Shown in pieces: positions 33,316 to 42,069 of a stretch of 64,000 nt of DNA. The notes beneath the pieces were generated by a model. The model saw only the letters and a list, made by a program, of their open reading frames with translations, was not told the origin of the DNA and made no database searches. The position numbers and the translations under genes are program-made. Position 1 is the first letter of the stretch; each line of letters begins with the position of its first letter. This stretch comes from JBNAGF01 sp049801055. GTDB taxonomy: Bacteria; Pseudomonadota; Alphaproteobacteria; Rhodobacterales; Rhodobacteraceae. Where the stretch lies: contig NZ_JBNAGF010000007.1 of NCBI RefSeq assembly GCF_049801055.1, positions 62,001 to 126,000 of the forward strand, written 5' to 3'.

Positions 33316-33717
33316 TTACTCGGCGGCCTTCTTGTCTTCGTTCATCGAGCTGATGATCTTTTCACCCCAGCTCAACTGTTCGCGCAGATCGTCGATGGCC
33401 TGTGTCAGCTCATCCTGCTGTGCTTCCATATCGGCAAGGCGTTCCTTGGCGATCTCATAGGTTTTGGCCAACTGCGTCTGCTGCTGGTCACCCATGTGAT
33501 AGAGATCAAGAAGCTGGCGGATCTGTTCGAGGCTAAAGCCGAAACGCTTACCGCGCAGGATTAGCTTCAAGCGTGCCCTGTCGCGCTTGGTAAACAGGCG
33601 TTTCTGGCCCTCGCGGATCGGAAACAGCAGTTCCTTGGACTCGTAGAAACGCAGGGTGCGCGGTGTCACGTCATACGCGTCGCACATCTGTCGGATCGTT
33701 TTAAGATCTTCGGTCAT
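33316..33717 (-). CDS. MerR-family transcriptional regulator (first of two)
   Basis: A 133-residue MerR protein. The N-terminal winged helix (IRQMCDAYDVTPRTLRFYESKELL, about residues 6-30, then KRLFTKRDRARLKLILRGKRFGFSLEQIRQLL) is followed by a dimerisation coiled coil (about 80-125). No metal-binding Cys pattern is seen, so an acyl-CoA-type ligand is more likely than a metal. It is the first gene of the unit with the acyl-CoA dehydrogenase (50 bp spacing), recalling MerR regulators such as LiuR that control acyl-CoA catabolism. TTGACGT repeats at 33791-33836 upstream are a likely self-operator. Confidence 0.88.
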   Translation of the reverse strand: MTEDLKTIRQMCDAYDVTPRTLRFYESKELLFPIREGQKRLFTKRDRARLKLILRGKRFGFSLEQIRQLLDLYHMGDQQQTQLAKTYEIAKERLADMEAQQDELTQAIDDLREQLSWGEKIISSMNEDKKAAE

Positions 33718-33790
33718 GGTCTCATCACTCTATTGCACCTGTCGACTTGCCGGTCAGGTGCGATCTGCTGGACGCGTTTACAACACCTGA

Positions 33791-33836
33791 TTGACGTTTA
33801 CGTAAGTTGAACGTCACGTCAAAAGAGCTTTGACGT
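33791..33836. promoter_or_regulatory. Repeated TTGACGT dyads upstream of merR (candidate MerR/LiuR-like operators)
   Basis: TTGACGTTTACGTAAG (33791-33806) and TTGAACGTCACGTCAA (33807-33822) are adjacent imperfect dyads, and a further TTGACGT lies at 33830-33836. The block is about 75-120 bp upstream of the MerR start at 33717, in a 299-bp gene-free spacer that otherwise shows nothing notable. The repeats are seen; the regulator is inferred. Confidence 0.5.
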
Positions 33837-34016
33837 GGGATCATCGCTGAATCGAATGGGGGAGCACCATTCTCACCAGCAATGGCGCCGTTATATCAGT
33901 ATGGATTACCGTACGTCACCTGCCACCTTGGTCTCTGGCCGGATATCAGAAGGAATCGGCAGGATCACCGTGTCGACGACGGGCTAACAGCCGAAAGCGC
34001 GGCTGGCGAATTTGGT

Positions 34017-34391
34017 TCAAAGTTTCTGAAGCGTGGCTTTTGTCGCGTCGCGCAAGGTGGAGAGTTCGTTCATGGCCTCGTCCAGCTGACTGCGCTGAAT
34101 TTCCAGTTCCTTCATCTGGCGGTCGGCCATTTCGAGAAATGTTTCCATTTGCGCACGGTTGCCTTCGTCCTCATAGATCAGCAGCCACTGCCGGATCTCT
34201 TCCAGGGAAAATCCGAATTTTCGTCCGCGCAGGATCAGTTTCATCCGAGCGCGTTCCCGTGCACCGTAAAACCGGGAGCGTCCTTCGCGGTCGGGCTGGA
34301 GGAGTTCGATATACTCATAATATCTGAGCGTCCGCGGTGTAACGTCGAACTCCGCGCACATTTCTTTGAATGACAGACGTTGATCAGACAT
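34017..34391 (-). CDS. MerR-family transcriptional regulator (second of two)
   Basis: A 124-residue MerR protein closely similar to the one at 33316. Both share MCxxxDVTPRTLRxYE, an RERARMKLILRGRKFGFSLEEIRQ-like block and a C-terminal coiled coil. The two probably arose by duplication and diverged, mainly in the dimerisation helix. GGAG eight bases upstream sets ATG 34391; a TTG two codons earlier is possible. It is divergent from the thioesterase gene at 34547 and may control that operon or the acyl-CoA genes downstream. The ligand is unknown. Confidence 0.86.
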   Translation of the reverse strand: MSDQRLSFKEMCAEFDVTPRTLRYYEYIELLQPDREGRSRFYGARERARMKLILRGRKFGFSLEEIRQWLLIYEDEGNRAQMETFLEMADRQMKELEIQRSQLDEAMNELSTLRDATKATLQKL

Positions 34392-34546
34392 CGGCAAGTC
34401 TCCTCGTTTTGCAAACTAGGGCGTGTGCCAAACGAGCGCAACAGCCGGTCTTGCCCTTTCCGTGAAAGGTTGACCATAAAGGTTCAGGCCCGTCCGGAAG
34501 TGACATTGAATGGACAGGGTCGGAAAGGCTGGCTGAGGCGAACCCG

Positions 34547-34969
34547 ATGATCGACAAGAAGAAACTGGCGCGGCAATTCATCGAGGCCATTCCCCATGCC
34601 TCCGCATTGGGGTTGTCGCTTGATGAAATCGGTAATGGCGAGGCCTCGATGACCTTGCCGTATAGTGAGGCCCTTGTCGGAGACCCCGAAACCGGCGTCA
34701 TCCACGGCGGCGCGGTTTCGGCAATGATGGATACATGCTGTGGTGCGGCTGTAATGAGCCACCCCAAGGCGCCCGGCGGGACTGCCACAATAGACCTGCG
34801 CATCGATTATCTTCGCGCAGCGACTCCAGGTCAGACCGTGCATACCAAGGCGACTTGCTATCATGTTACCCGAAACGTGGCATTTGTTCGGGCGGTTGCC
34901 ACCGACGATGACACAGAACATCCGGTCGCCACGGCTTCGGGCGCATTTACCATGGAGGCGAGGTTTTGA
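34547..34969 (+). CDS. PaaI-family hotdog thioesterase (first of pair)
   Basis: A 140-residue hotdog-fold thioesterase. The signature VIHGGAVSAMMDTCCGAAV (near residue 62) has the Asp on the central helix that is catalytic in PaaI-type enzymes, and GGTATIDLRIDYLRAATPG follows. It hydrolyses acyl-CoA thioesters in the cytoplasm. Its stop TGA (34967-34969) overlaps the TTG start of the next gene, a second member of the same family, so the two are translationally coupled. It is divergent from the second MerR gene. The acyl substrate is unknown. Confidence 0.88.
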   Translation: MIDKKKLARQFIEAIPHASALGLSLDEIGNGEASMTLPYSEALVGDPETGVIHGGAVSAMMDTCCGAAVMSHPKAPGGTATIDLRIDYLRAATPGQTVHTKATCYHVTRNVAFVRAVATDDDTEHPVATASGAFTMEARF

Positions 34970-35487
34970 GCAGGAAACGTCCGGAGCCAATGCAGGTGGT
35001 CAAACAGCGGCGCGATGCAGCGCTGGCCGCGATGGTCGAAGGTGTGCCTTTCATTCGTTTTCTCGACATCAGTTTCGATCGCCGGGGCGACGAACTGACC
35101 GGCGTTCTCAACTTCAAGGACGACCACATCGGCAATCCGATGCTGCCAGCCATTCATGGAGGCGTGACGGCCGCCTTTCTCGAGGTCACATCCATCATAA
35201 CGCTGGGCTGGTCCAACTTGTTTCCCCGCATCGAATCCGGCGAGATCGATGCGGATGCCGTCGCTGACGGAAAATTGCCGCGTCTGCCCAAGACTATTGA
35301 TTTTACTGTAGACTACTTGCGTTCCGGCCTGCCTCGTGACGCCTATGCGAGGGCCACGATTTCGCGGGCAGGGCGTCGTTATGCTTCGGTACACGTGGCC
35401 GCGTGGCAGGATCACCATGACAAACTGTTTGCGCAGGCAACAGGGCATTTCTTGATGCCACCACCGGAGGAAGACGGCGATGGCTGA
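34966..35487 (+). CDS. PaaI-family hotdog thioesterase (second of pair)
   Basis: A 173-residue hotdog protein, the second of a coupled pair. It has AIHGGVTAAFLEVTSIITLGW, where the usual Asp of the helix is Glu, and TIDFTVDYLRSGLPRDAYARA. An insertion of about 25 residues after the first motif (FPRIESGEIDADAVADGKLPR) distinguishes it from its neighbour. The TTG at 34966 is chosen because it overlaps the preceding stop; the next ATG (34990) is possible. Its 3' end overlaps the MATE gene by 8 bp. The pair may work as a heteromer or on different acyl chains. Confidence 0.85.
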   Translation: MSRKRPEPMQVVKQRRDAALAAMVEGVPFIRFLDISFDRRGDELTGVLNFKDDHIGNPMLPAIHGGVTAAFLEVTSIITLGWSNLFPRIESGEIDADAVADGKLPRLPKTIDFTVDYLRSGLPRDAYARATISRAGRRYASVHVAAWQDHHDKLFAQATGHFLMPPPEEDGDG

Positions 35488-36799
35488 CAGCCACTCGCCG
35501 GTGACACATCGGCGGGTTCTCAAGATCGCCGTACCCATTGTTCTTGCCAATGTCACAGTGCCAATACTGGGCGCGGTCGATACCGGCGTCGTGGGCCAGA
35601 TCGGTTCTGCTGCACCGATCGGTGCGGTTGGGCTGGGGGCGATGATCCTGTCGGCCGTGTACTGGATTTTTGGCTTTCTGCGCATGGGCACGGTCGGGCT
35701 GACCAGCCAGGCCCGCGGGGCAGGTGACGACGCCGAGGTCGCAGCCCTGCTGAGCCGGGCATTGCTGATTGGCGCCGCGGGAGGCGTGGCGCTGATCCTG
35801 TTGAAGGTCCCTTTGTTCTGGGGTGCATTTCAGGTTTCGCCGGCCACGGCTGAGGTCGAACAGCTGACCCGGGGCTATATGGGTATCCGTATCTGGTCTG
35901 CCCCCGCGGCCATTGCCCTCTATGGCATCACCGGATGGTTGATCGCGCAGGAACGCGCGCGCGCTGTTCTGGCTTTGCAGCTGTGGATGAACGGGCTGAA
36001 CATCAGCTTGGACCTGTGGTTCGTGATGGGGCTGGGCTGGGGCGTGCAGGGTGTTGCCATTGCCACCTTCCTTGCCGAATGGAGCGGGCTGGCACTTGGC
36101 CTGTGGTTCTGTCGCGGAGTTCGCCGCACCCCGGAGTGGCGCAACTGGGCACGGATCTTCGATGTCGAGCGGCTGCGTCACATCATGGCAGTAAACCGGG
36201 ACATCCTGATCCGCTCGATGCTTCTCGAGGCGGTGTTTGTCTCGTTCATGTTTGTTGGGTCCGGCTTTGGTGATGTGACGCTGGCCGCCAATCAAGTTTT
36301 GTTGCAGTTTCTCCTGATTACGGCCTTTGCAATGGACGGTTTTGCTTTTGCTGCCGAGGCGCTGGTTGGGCACGCCTACGGCGCGCGCCGGCGCACCGAG
36401 TTGCGGCAGGCGGCATGGGTCAGCAGCCTTTGGGGGCTGGCGGTCGTTGTCACTCTGGCCCTTGGCTTTGCCATCGCCGGAGGCTGGGTGGTGGCCATCA
36501 TGGCCAAGTCAGAGCCCGTGCGTGCGACAGCAGCCGTTTACCTTCCCTACATGGTGGTTGCGCCGCTTGCTGGCTGGGCTGCGTGGATGCTGGACGGCAT
36601 CTTCATCGGAGCCACAGCCACGCGGGATATGCGCAACATGATGGCTGTCAGCTTTCTGATCTATCTCGCGGCGGCCGTGACTTTGGTTCCGCTTCTGGGC
36701 AATCACGGCCTTTGGTTGGCGTTGCTTCTCAGCTTCCTTTCCCGGGGCATAACACTGGCGCTGCGCTATCCTGCACTGGAAGCGCGAGCCGGCGGCTGA
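35480..36799 (+). CDS. MATE-family efflux transporter
   Basis: A 439-residue protein with twelve predicted transmembrane helices in two six-helix bundles. N-terminal IAVPIVLANVTVPILGAVDTGVVG is the DinF/NorM-type start, with the acidic residue in the first helix, and MGTVGLTSQARGAGDDAEV lies near residue 75. MATE proteins export organic cations or metabolites using a Na+ or H+ gradient. It overlaps the thioesterase gene by 8 bp, the last gene of a three-gene unit. The substrate is unknown; the coupling hints at a product of thioester hydrolysis. Confidence 0.92.
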   Translation: MADSHSPVTHRRVLKIAVPIVLANVTVPILGAVDTGVVGQIGSAAPIGAVGLGAMILSAVYWIFGFLRMGTVGLTSQARGAGDDAEVAALLSRALLIGAAGGVALILLKVPLFWGAFQVSPATAEVEQLTRGYMGIRIWSAPAAIALYGITGWLIAQERARAVLALQLWMNGLNISLDLWFVMGLGWGVQGVAIATFLAEWSGLALGLWFCRGVRRTPEWRNWARIFDVERLRHIMAVNRDILIRSMLLEAVFVSFMFVGSGFGDVTLAANQVLLQFLLITAFAMDGFAFAAEALVGHAYGARRRTELRQAAWVSSLWGLAVVVTLALGFAIAGGWVVAIMAKSEPVRATAAVYLPYMVVAPLAGWAAWMLDGIFIGATATRDMRNMMAVSFLIYLAAAVTLVPLLGNHGLWLALLLSFLSRGITLALRYPALEARAGG

Positions 36800-36829
36800 G
36801 CCGGTTCACCTGATCGGCTCGTAGGCCCC

Positions 36830-37180
36830 TCAGAGCAGCGCCTTCAGCGCTTCGGGAGGGCGACCGATGACGGCTTTGCCGTCCTTCTGCGCCAAGGGGC
36901 GTTCAATCAGCGCCGGATGTTCGGCCATTGCGTTCAGCAATATGTCGTCGCTGCTGTCGCGTGACAGGCCCAATTCCTTGAAGAGCTTGTCCTTGTTGCG
37001 CATCATTTGAGCAGCGGGTGGCTTGCCAAGCGCGGTGTGCGCGGCCGCCAGTTCGGTCCGGTTCGGCGCATCTTCAAGATACTTTCGAACTGTCACCTCG
37101 GCGCCGGCATCCTGCAGCAGGGCCAGTCCCTGACGTGATTTCGAACAACGGGGATTGTGCCAAAACTCGATCACAGCCAT
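36830..37180 (-). CDS. ArsC/Spx-family protein (arsenate reductase-like)
   Basis: A 116-residue thioredoxin-fold protein of the ArsC family. The active-site loop FWHNPRCSKSRQGLAL has the single Cys (residue 12), and the family's Arg-bearing C-terminal motif is seen in IERPLAQKDGKAVIGRPPEAL. This is the glutaredoxin-coupled arsenate reductase pattern, but many members are of unknown role and no ars genes adjoin it. Its 5' end overlaps the pyrD 3' end by 10 bp, so it is co-transcribed with pyrD and the DUF952 gene upstream. I would not assign arsenate activity without context. Confidence 0.8.
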   Translation of the reverse strand: MAVIEFWHNPRCSKSRQGLALLQDAGAEVTVRKYLEDAPNRTELAAAHTALGKPPAAQMMRNKDKLFKELGLSRDSSDDILLNAMAEHPALIERPLAQKDGKAVIGRPPEALKALL

Positions 37181-38229
37181 TCCTCTCTCTTGCTTCCGAC
37201 CGCCTCGCCGACCGACGTGAACCCGTCGCGCTGAAGCAGATCATCCAAGTCCCGCACGATACGCGGCACCATCGACAAACCGCCATAAACCAGCGCCGTA
37301 TACAACTGCACCGCACCCGCGCCGGCACAGATTTTTGCATAGGCTTGTGCGCCGCTGCTTACCCCACCCACTCCGATCAGAGGTATCTGGCTGTCGGTGA
37401 GTTTGCTGAGCCGGGCCAGAATCCGGGTGGAACGATCGAACAGGGGTGCACCGGACAGGCCTCCGGCCTCCTCAGCGTGACGGCTTTTCAACCCTTTGCG
37501 CGACAGCGTCGTGTTGGTTGCGATCACTGCGTCAACACCGCTCTCCATCGCCACCTCGGCCACGTCTTCCAGTTCCGAAAGTTCAAGATCAGGAGCGATC
37601 TTGAGAAACACCGGTATCCGCCGAGTGAGCGTGTCGCGCGTTTCGATCACCCCTGCCAACAGCCCCGAAAGAGCGGCCTTACCCTGCAGATCCCGCAATT
37701 TTTCGGTGTTCGGGGATGAAACATTTACAGTGGCGAAATCCAGATCCTTCGCGCAGCAGGCAAGAACCTTGGCGAAATCCGCCGGGCGGTCCGCGCTGTC
37801 CTTGTTGGCGCCTAGGTTCAATCCGATCACGCCTTCTTTTGGACGCCGGGACAGACGCGCCCCGATGGCTTCCATGCCTTCGTTGTTAAAGCCGAACCGG
37901 TTGATCGCGGCTTTGTCTTCAGTCAGGCGGAACAGGCGCGGCTTTGGGTTGCCGAGTTGAGGGCGCGGTGTGGCAGCACCCACTTCGATGAACCCGAAGC
38001 CGCTTTGCACGAGCGGCTCAAGTGCTTCGGCGTTCTTGTCGAAACCGGCCGCAAGGCCAAGCGGATTCGACAGTTGAAGACCGGCGATGCTGGTTTTGAG
38101 CCGGGTCGATGTTACCGGTCCTGGGGTCGCTGTGAGGCCTGCCTTGAGCGCCTTCATTGCCAAGCCATGCGCCGTTTCTGGATCTACCCGGTGCAGGGCC
38201 GCGAGGCCGATACGCTCAACGAAATTCAT
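37171..38229 (-). CDS. pyrD: Dihydroorotate dehydrogenase (quinone), class 2
   Basis: Oxidises dihydroorotate to orotate in pyrimidine synthesis, passing electrons to membrane quinone. The 352 residues are typical of class 2. It has the N-terminal amphipathic helix (VERIGLAALHRVDPETAHGLAMK) for membrane binding, GLAAGFDKNAEAL, and the catalytic Ser in NVSSPNTEKLRDLQG (near residue 175), with VIATNTTLSRKGL and GVGGVSSGAQAYAKI for FMN. The start ATG overlaps the stop of the DUF952 gene as ATGA, and the 3' end overlaps the ArsC-like gene. Confidence 0.97.
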   Translation of the reverse strand: MNFVERIGLAALHRVDPETAHGLAMKALKAGLTATPGPVTSTRLKTSIAGLQLSNPLGLAAGFDKNAEALEPLVQSGFGFIEVGAATPRPQLGNPKPRLFRLTEDKAAINRFGFNNEGMEAIGARLSRRPKEGVIGLNLGANKDSADRPADFAKVLACCAKDLDFATVNVSSPNTEKLRDLQGKAALSGLLAGVIETRDTLTRRIPVFLKIAPDLELSELEDVAEVAMESGVDAVIATNTTLSRKGLKSRHAEEAGGLSGAPLFDRSTRILARLSKLTDSQIPLIGVGGVSSGAQAYAKICAGAGAVQLYTALVYGGLSMVPRIVRDLDDLLQRDGFTSVGEAVGSKREEWL

Positions 38230-38564
38230 GCCAGATCCTCCGGGAACTGATGGGCGCCGTCGACCAGCGGCAGGGGCTTGGCCCACAGCACATCCTGTAG
38301 TCGGAGCGGGCCATAAAGGTGGGGAAACAGGTCACCGCCGCGTGACACCTCCCATTTCAGAGCCTCGCCCAGAGAACCGGCATCCAACGCCAGCAAGGTC
38401 AGCCCCTCGGCTCCGGTGAAATGCCTGGCTGCGGTTTCCGCAGCCTGTTCGGCCGTCGAGAAGTGCACAAAGCCATCGGCCAGGTCGACCGGCGCACCGT
38501 TTGATTGTCCTTCGGAACGAAGCGCAGACCATTCGTTTGCGCGCAGAATTTTGTAGATCAGCAT
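38226..38564 (-). CDS. DUF952 family protein
   Basis: A 112-residue DUF952 protein. It starts MLIYKILRANEWSALRSEG and contains LADGFVHFSTAEQAAETAARHF and VSRGGDLFPHLYGPLRL, which define the family. The fold is related to ADP-ribosyltransferase-like proteins, but the function is not established. The start is placed at ATG 38562-38564 because the family begins there; the frame is open further upstream without homology. The stop overlaps the pyrD start, making this the first gene of the DUF952-pyrD-arsC-like unit. It is divergent from the 5'-nucleotidase gene. Confidence 0.88.
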   Translation of the reverse strand: MLIYKILRANEWSALRSEGQSNGAPVDLADGFVHFSTAEQAAETAARHFTGAEGLTLLALDAGSLGEALKWEVSRGGDLFPHLYGPLRLQDVLWAKPLPLVDGAHQFPEDLA

Positions 38565-38670
38565 GCCGGGGTCATGCCGATTAGCTGCCGCAAGATCAAG
38601 CGCCAATCCCTTTGACAAATGCGGAATGTGCGGCGCAGGATCGTTGAATAACAAAATAAGGGAGATATTG

Positions 38671-40248
38671 ATGCTGACACGATTGCTGACCGCTTCTGCG
38701 GCACTTGCGCTTACAGCAGGGATGGCCGCGGCCGAATACAAGTTAACAATTCTGCACACCAACGATTTTCATTCCCGGTTCGAGCCGATCAGCAAATATG
38801 ACAGCGGCTGCAAGCCGGAGGACAACACCGAAGGCAAGTGTTTTGGCGGCACCGCGCGTCTGGTCACTGCAATCGACGAGGCCCGTGCTCGAGCCGGAAA
38901 CTCGATCCTCGTGGACGGGGGCGACCAGTTCCAGGGCACGCTGTTCTACACTTATTACAAGGGTAAGGTTGCCGCCGAGATGATGAACAAGCTCGGCTAT
39001 GACGCGATGACCGTGGGCAACCATGAGTTCGACGACGGCCCCGAAGTCCTGCGAGGGTTTATGGATGCTGTCGACTTCCCTGTGCTCATGTCGAATGCCG
39101 ATATCAGTGCAGAGAAACATCTTGCTGACAAACTGCTCAAGTCGACAGTAATCGAGATCGGCGGTCAAAAACTGGGCCTGATCGGCCTGACACCGCAGGA
39201 TACCGATGAGCTTGCCTCGCCTGGTCCGAACATCACATTTGGCGATCCGGTGCCGGCTGTGCAGGCCGAAGTCGACCGCCTAACGGCGGAAGGTGTGAAC
39301 AAGATCATCGTGCTGAGCCATTCAGGCTATGGCGTGGACAAGCGGGTTGCCGCTGAAACCACTGGTGTCGACGTGATCGTCGGCGGTCATTCCAACACGT
39401 ATTTGTCGAATGTCTCAGAAAAGGCCGTCGGGCCTTATCCGACTGTCGAGAACGGAGTGCAGATCGTTCAGGCCTACGCCTACGGCAAGTTCCTCGGCGA
39501 GTTGAACGTAACCTTCGACGACGATGGGAATGTTACTGCTGCCTCGGGTGAACCACTGGTGATGGATGCCTCGGTGGCAGAGGACGAAACCACCGTTTCG
39601 CGTATTGCCGAACTTTCCATGCCACTCGATGAAATCCGCAACAAGGTGGTTGCCAGCGCTGCGTCTCCCATTCAGGGAGAACGGGATGTCTGCCGGGTGC
39701 AGGAATGTGCGATGGGCAATCTCGTGGCGGATGCGATGCTTGACCGTGTCGCGGATCAGGGGGTGACGATTGCATTTGCAAACTCGGGCGGCCTGCGGGC
39801 GTCGATCGACGCCGGTGAGGTGACCATGGGTGAGGTGCTGACGGTCCTGCCGTTCCAGAACACATTGTCGACCTTCGAGATTTCCGGGCAGGGGCTGATC
39901 GATGCCTTGGAGAACGGTGTCAGTCAGGTCGAAGACGTCAAGGGACGCTTTCCGCAGGTGGCTGGCCTGACCTTCACATGGGATCCATCGGTTGCACCCA
40001 ATGAGGGCCGGATCCAGGAAGTCATGGTCGCCAGCGAAGACGGGTTTGCACCGATCGATCCGTCGGCCACCTATATGGTCGTTACCAATGACTATGTGCG
40101 CAACGGCGGTGATGGCTACAAGGTGTTCTCGGGAGATGACAAGAACGCCTATGATTTCGGCCCGGATCTTGCCGATGTAACGGCCGAATACCTTGCCGCG
40201 AATGCACCGTATCAGCCTTACACGGACGGGCGCATCAAGCAGAAGTAG
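38671..40248 (+). CDS. Exported 5'-nucleotidase / bifunctional metallophosphatase (UshA-like)
   Basis: A 525-residue periplasmic nucleotidase. Signal peptide LLTASAALALTAGMAAA, then the metallophosphatase domain (about 25-300) with LTILHTNDFHSRFEP, VDGGDQFQGTLFYTYY, MTVGNHEFDDG, IIVLSHSGYG and VIVGGHSNTYLS, giving the dimetal ligands. The C-terminal substrate domain (about 330-520) has VTIAFANSGGLRASID and VVTNDYVRNGGDGY. It would release phosphate and nucleosides outside, feeding nucleoside salvage. ATG 38671 follows GGGAGA. It is divergent from the DUF952 gene and followed by a strong terminator. Confidence 0.93.
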   Translation: MLTRLLTASAALALTAGMAAAEYKLTILHTNDFHSRFEPISKYDSGCKPEDNTEGKCFGGTARLVTAIDEARARAGNSILVDGGDQFQGTLFYTYYKGKVAAEMMNKLGYDAMTVGNHEFDDGPEVLRGFMDAVDFPVLMSNADISAEKHLADKLLKSTVIEIGGQKLGLIGLTPQDTDELASPGPNITFGDPVPAVQAEVDRLTAEGVNKIIVLSHSGYGVDKRVAAETTGVDVIVGGHSNTYLSNVSEKAVGPYPTVENGVQIVQAYAYGKFLGELNVTFDDDGNVTAASGEPLVMDASVAEDETTVSRIAELSMPLDEIRNKVVASAASPIQGERDVCRVQECAMGNLVADAMLDRVADQGVTIAFANSGGLRASIDAGEVTMGEVLTVLPFQNTLSTFEISGQGLIDALENGVSQVEDVKGRFPQVAGLTFTWDPSVAPNEGRIQEVMVASEDGFAPIDPSATYMVVTNDYVRNGGDGYKVFSGDDKNAYDFGPDLADVTAEYLAANAPYQPYTDGRIKQK

Positions 40249-40271
40249 TCAGAACTGTTACCAATAAATGA

Positions 40272-40300
40272 AGGCAGGGCAGCGAACGCCCTGCCTTTTT
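40272..40300 (+). terminator. Rho-independent terminator of the 5'-nucleotidase gene
   Basis: AGGCAGGGC (40272-40280) pairs perfectly with GCCCTGCCT (40288-40296) over a 7-base loop, followed by TTTT. It lies 23 bp beyond the stop codon. Confidence 0.9.
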
Positions 40301-40326
40301 CTGTTCAGGTCATCTGGTTCTTTGGA

Positions 40327-42069
40327 TCAGAGATTCGGCCACAGTTCGGGATCCAGCCCATCCACAAGCGGTGCAAGCATCTCGGCGTGCTGTTTCCAAC
40401 CTCCGACTGACCTTGTGTGAACCTGCTGCCGCAACTGAGTAACGCTCATGGTCAGAACCTGTTCGACATTCTCGTTCGGGCGGGTCATCGGCGCTTCCCA
40501 TTCCAGATCGCAATATTCTGCGAGGCTCTGGCTGTGCGAATAGATATCCGAGACCAGATCTTCGTAGGCAAGTGTCATCATCCGACCGGGGAACACCGAG
40601 TTCCAGTGCCGCATCAACTGTGCAAACAGATTGAAACGATGTGCCATCCATTTGAGGTCATTGATGTAGGAATGACCGCCATCGCCAAAGTTCGATTTCC
40701 ACATTGAGAGGGCCACGTCGCGGGGATCGCGGGTAATGCTTATGATGCGCGCGTCTGGGTAGGCCGACAGCAGGAAGCCGACAAACCGATAGTTGTCGGG
40801 CATCTTGTCAACATAAGCCTGCGTTCCCGGCGGAAGCTCGGGCAGCAACGCCTGATCGCTCGCAACGAATTCCCGCATCTTCTCGGCATCGAAAGGCACG
40901 TCTCTTTCGATAAGCGGTTTCAGCAGTTTGTTAGTCGCCGACCGTTCGCCAAGCCCTTTGACCTTGGAATTGGCGCCGAGGACCGCCTCGGTCAGGGTTG
41001 TTCCGGACCGTGGAAGACCAAGCACATAGATCGGGCGTGGACCGGACGGCATGTCTTCCAGAGCGGGGGAGGTCCCATCAAACCGCGCCATGATCTTCTT
41101 GGCGTGTTCGGTATCCTGAACGGGATCATAGGGAATCTGCCGCGCCATGATCCGCTTGCCGCTGCGCCAAGCGTCTTCAGCGTCTTCGGTCCGTTTGTTC
41201 TGGTTCAGAACCCGGCCGAGTGCAAAGAACAATTGCGCGCTTTCGCTGGATTTGGGGGAATGCGCTGCCAGGGCTTGTTTGATCTGCGGCTCGAGGGCCG
41301 CATTTTCCTCACCGCTTTGCATGGCGACCAGCCGTTCCAGCGCGGCGGCATGGATCGGATCAGCTTCCAAGGTGGTTTGAAACCCGAGACGGGCCTCTTC
41401 GGTGTTTCCAAGTGCAAGATGCTGGGTCGCCAGCCAGTATCGGCTGCTGACATTCGCGGGATCAAGCGCGACCGCCCGCTCAAGCGCTTCAAGCGCCTCC
41501 TGATGCATCATGTGCTGCGACAGAGGAAGGCTGGCATTGAGCAGGATTTCAGCATCATTCGGCGCCAGACGCAGGGCTTCGCGGAAACACTCAAGCGCTT
41601 CGACGATCTGTCCCAGCTGCGACAGAATCAAACCACGCAGATTGTGGGCTTGGGCAAAGACTGGGTTCATTTCCAGTGTCTTTTCTACCGCTTCCAGCGC
41701 ACCGTCGGGATCGGCACATTCAAAGCGCGCAAGCCCCAACATGTGCCACGCCTGGGCGTCTTGCGGCGTTCTGGTCACCAGTTTGTTCAGCATGCGATTT
41801 GCCTTTTCGTACTGCTTCAGGAAGAGCAGCGTCTGGGCAAGGTTCTTTCGGGCGTCGTGAAACTCCGGCTCCAGTTTCAGAGCTTTCTGAAAAAAGGGCA
41901 CAGCCTTGTGATGTTCGTTTTGGCTGGCAAGTGCGATTCCGGCGAGATTGGGAAAAACCGGGTGCTGCTTGTGTCGTTTCATTGCCGATTTTGCGGTTTT
42001 CAATGCGGCGTTGTGCCGGCCTTGCCGCAGCTGGTCGGTGGTGATCTGGAAGTCGGACTGAATGCTCAT
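40327..42069 (-). CDS. TPR-repeat sulfotransferase
   Basis: A 580-residue fusion of TPR repeats (about residues 5-300; HPVFPNLAGIALASQNEHHKA and FHDARKNLAQTLLFLKQYEK-type units) with a sulfotransferase domain (about 345-570). The 5'-PAPS loop is IYVLGLPRSGTTLTEAVLG (near 347), the 3' motif is ISITRDPRDVALSMWKSNF (near 445), and YEDLVSDIYSHSQSLAEYC follows. The domain order matches bacterial relatives of tyrosylprotein sulfotransferases. No signal peptide is seen. The target is unknown. Convergent with the nucleotidase gene. Confidence 0.9.
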   Translation of the reverse strand: MSIQSDFQITTDQLRQGRHNAALKTAKSAMKRHKQHPVFPNLAGIALASQNEHHKAVPFFQKALKLEPEFHDARKNLAQTLLFLKQYEKANRMLNKLVTRTPQDAQAWHMLGLARFECADPDGALEAVEKTLEMNPVFAQAHNLRGLILSQLGQIVEALECFREALRLAPNDAEILLNASLPLSQHMMHQEALEALERAVALDPANVSSRYWLATQHLALGNTEEARLGFQTTLEADPIHAAALERLVAMQSGEENAALEPQIKQALAAHSPKSSESAQLFFALGRVLNQNKRTEDAEDAWRSGKRIMARQIPYDPVQDTEHAKKIMARFDGTSPALEDMPSGPRPIYVLGLPRSGTTLTEAVLGANSKVKGLGERSATNKLLKPLIERDVPFDAEKMREFVASDQALLPELPPGTQAYVDKMPDNYRFVGFLLSAYPDARIISITRDPRDVALSMWKSNFGDGGHSYINDLKWMAHRFNLFAQLMRHWNSVFPGRMMTLAYEDLVSDIYSHSQSLAEYCDLEWEAPMTRPNENVEQVLTMSVTQLRQQVHTRSVGGWKQHAEMLAPLVDGLDPELWPNL

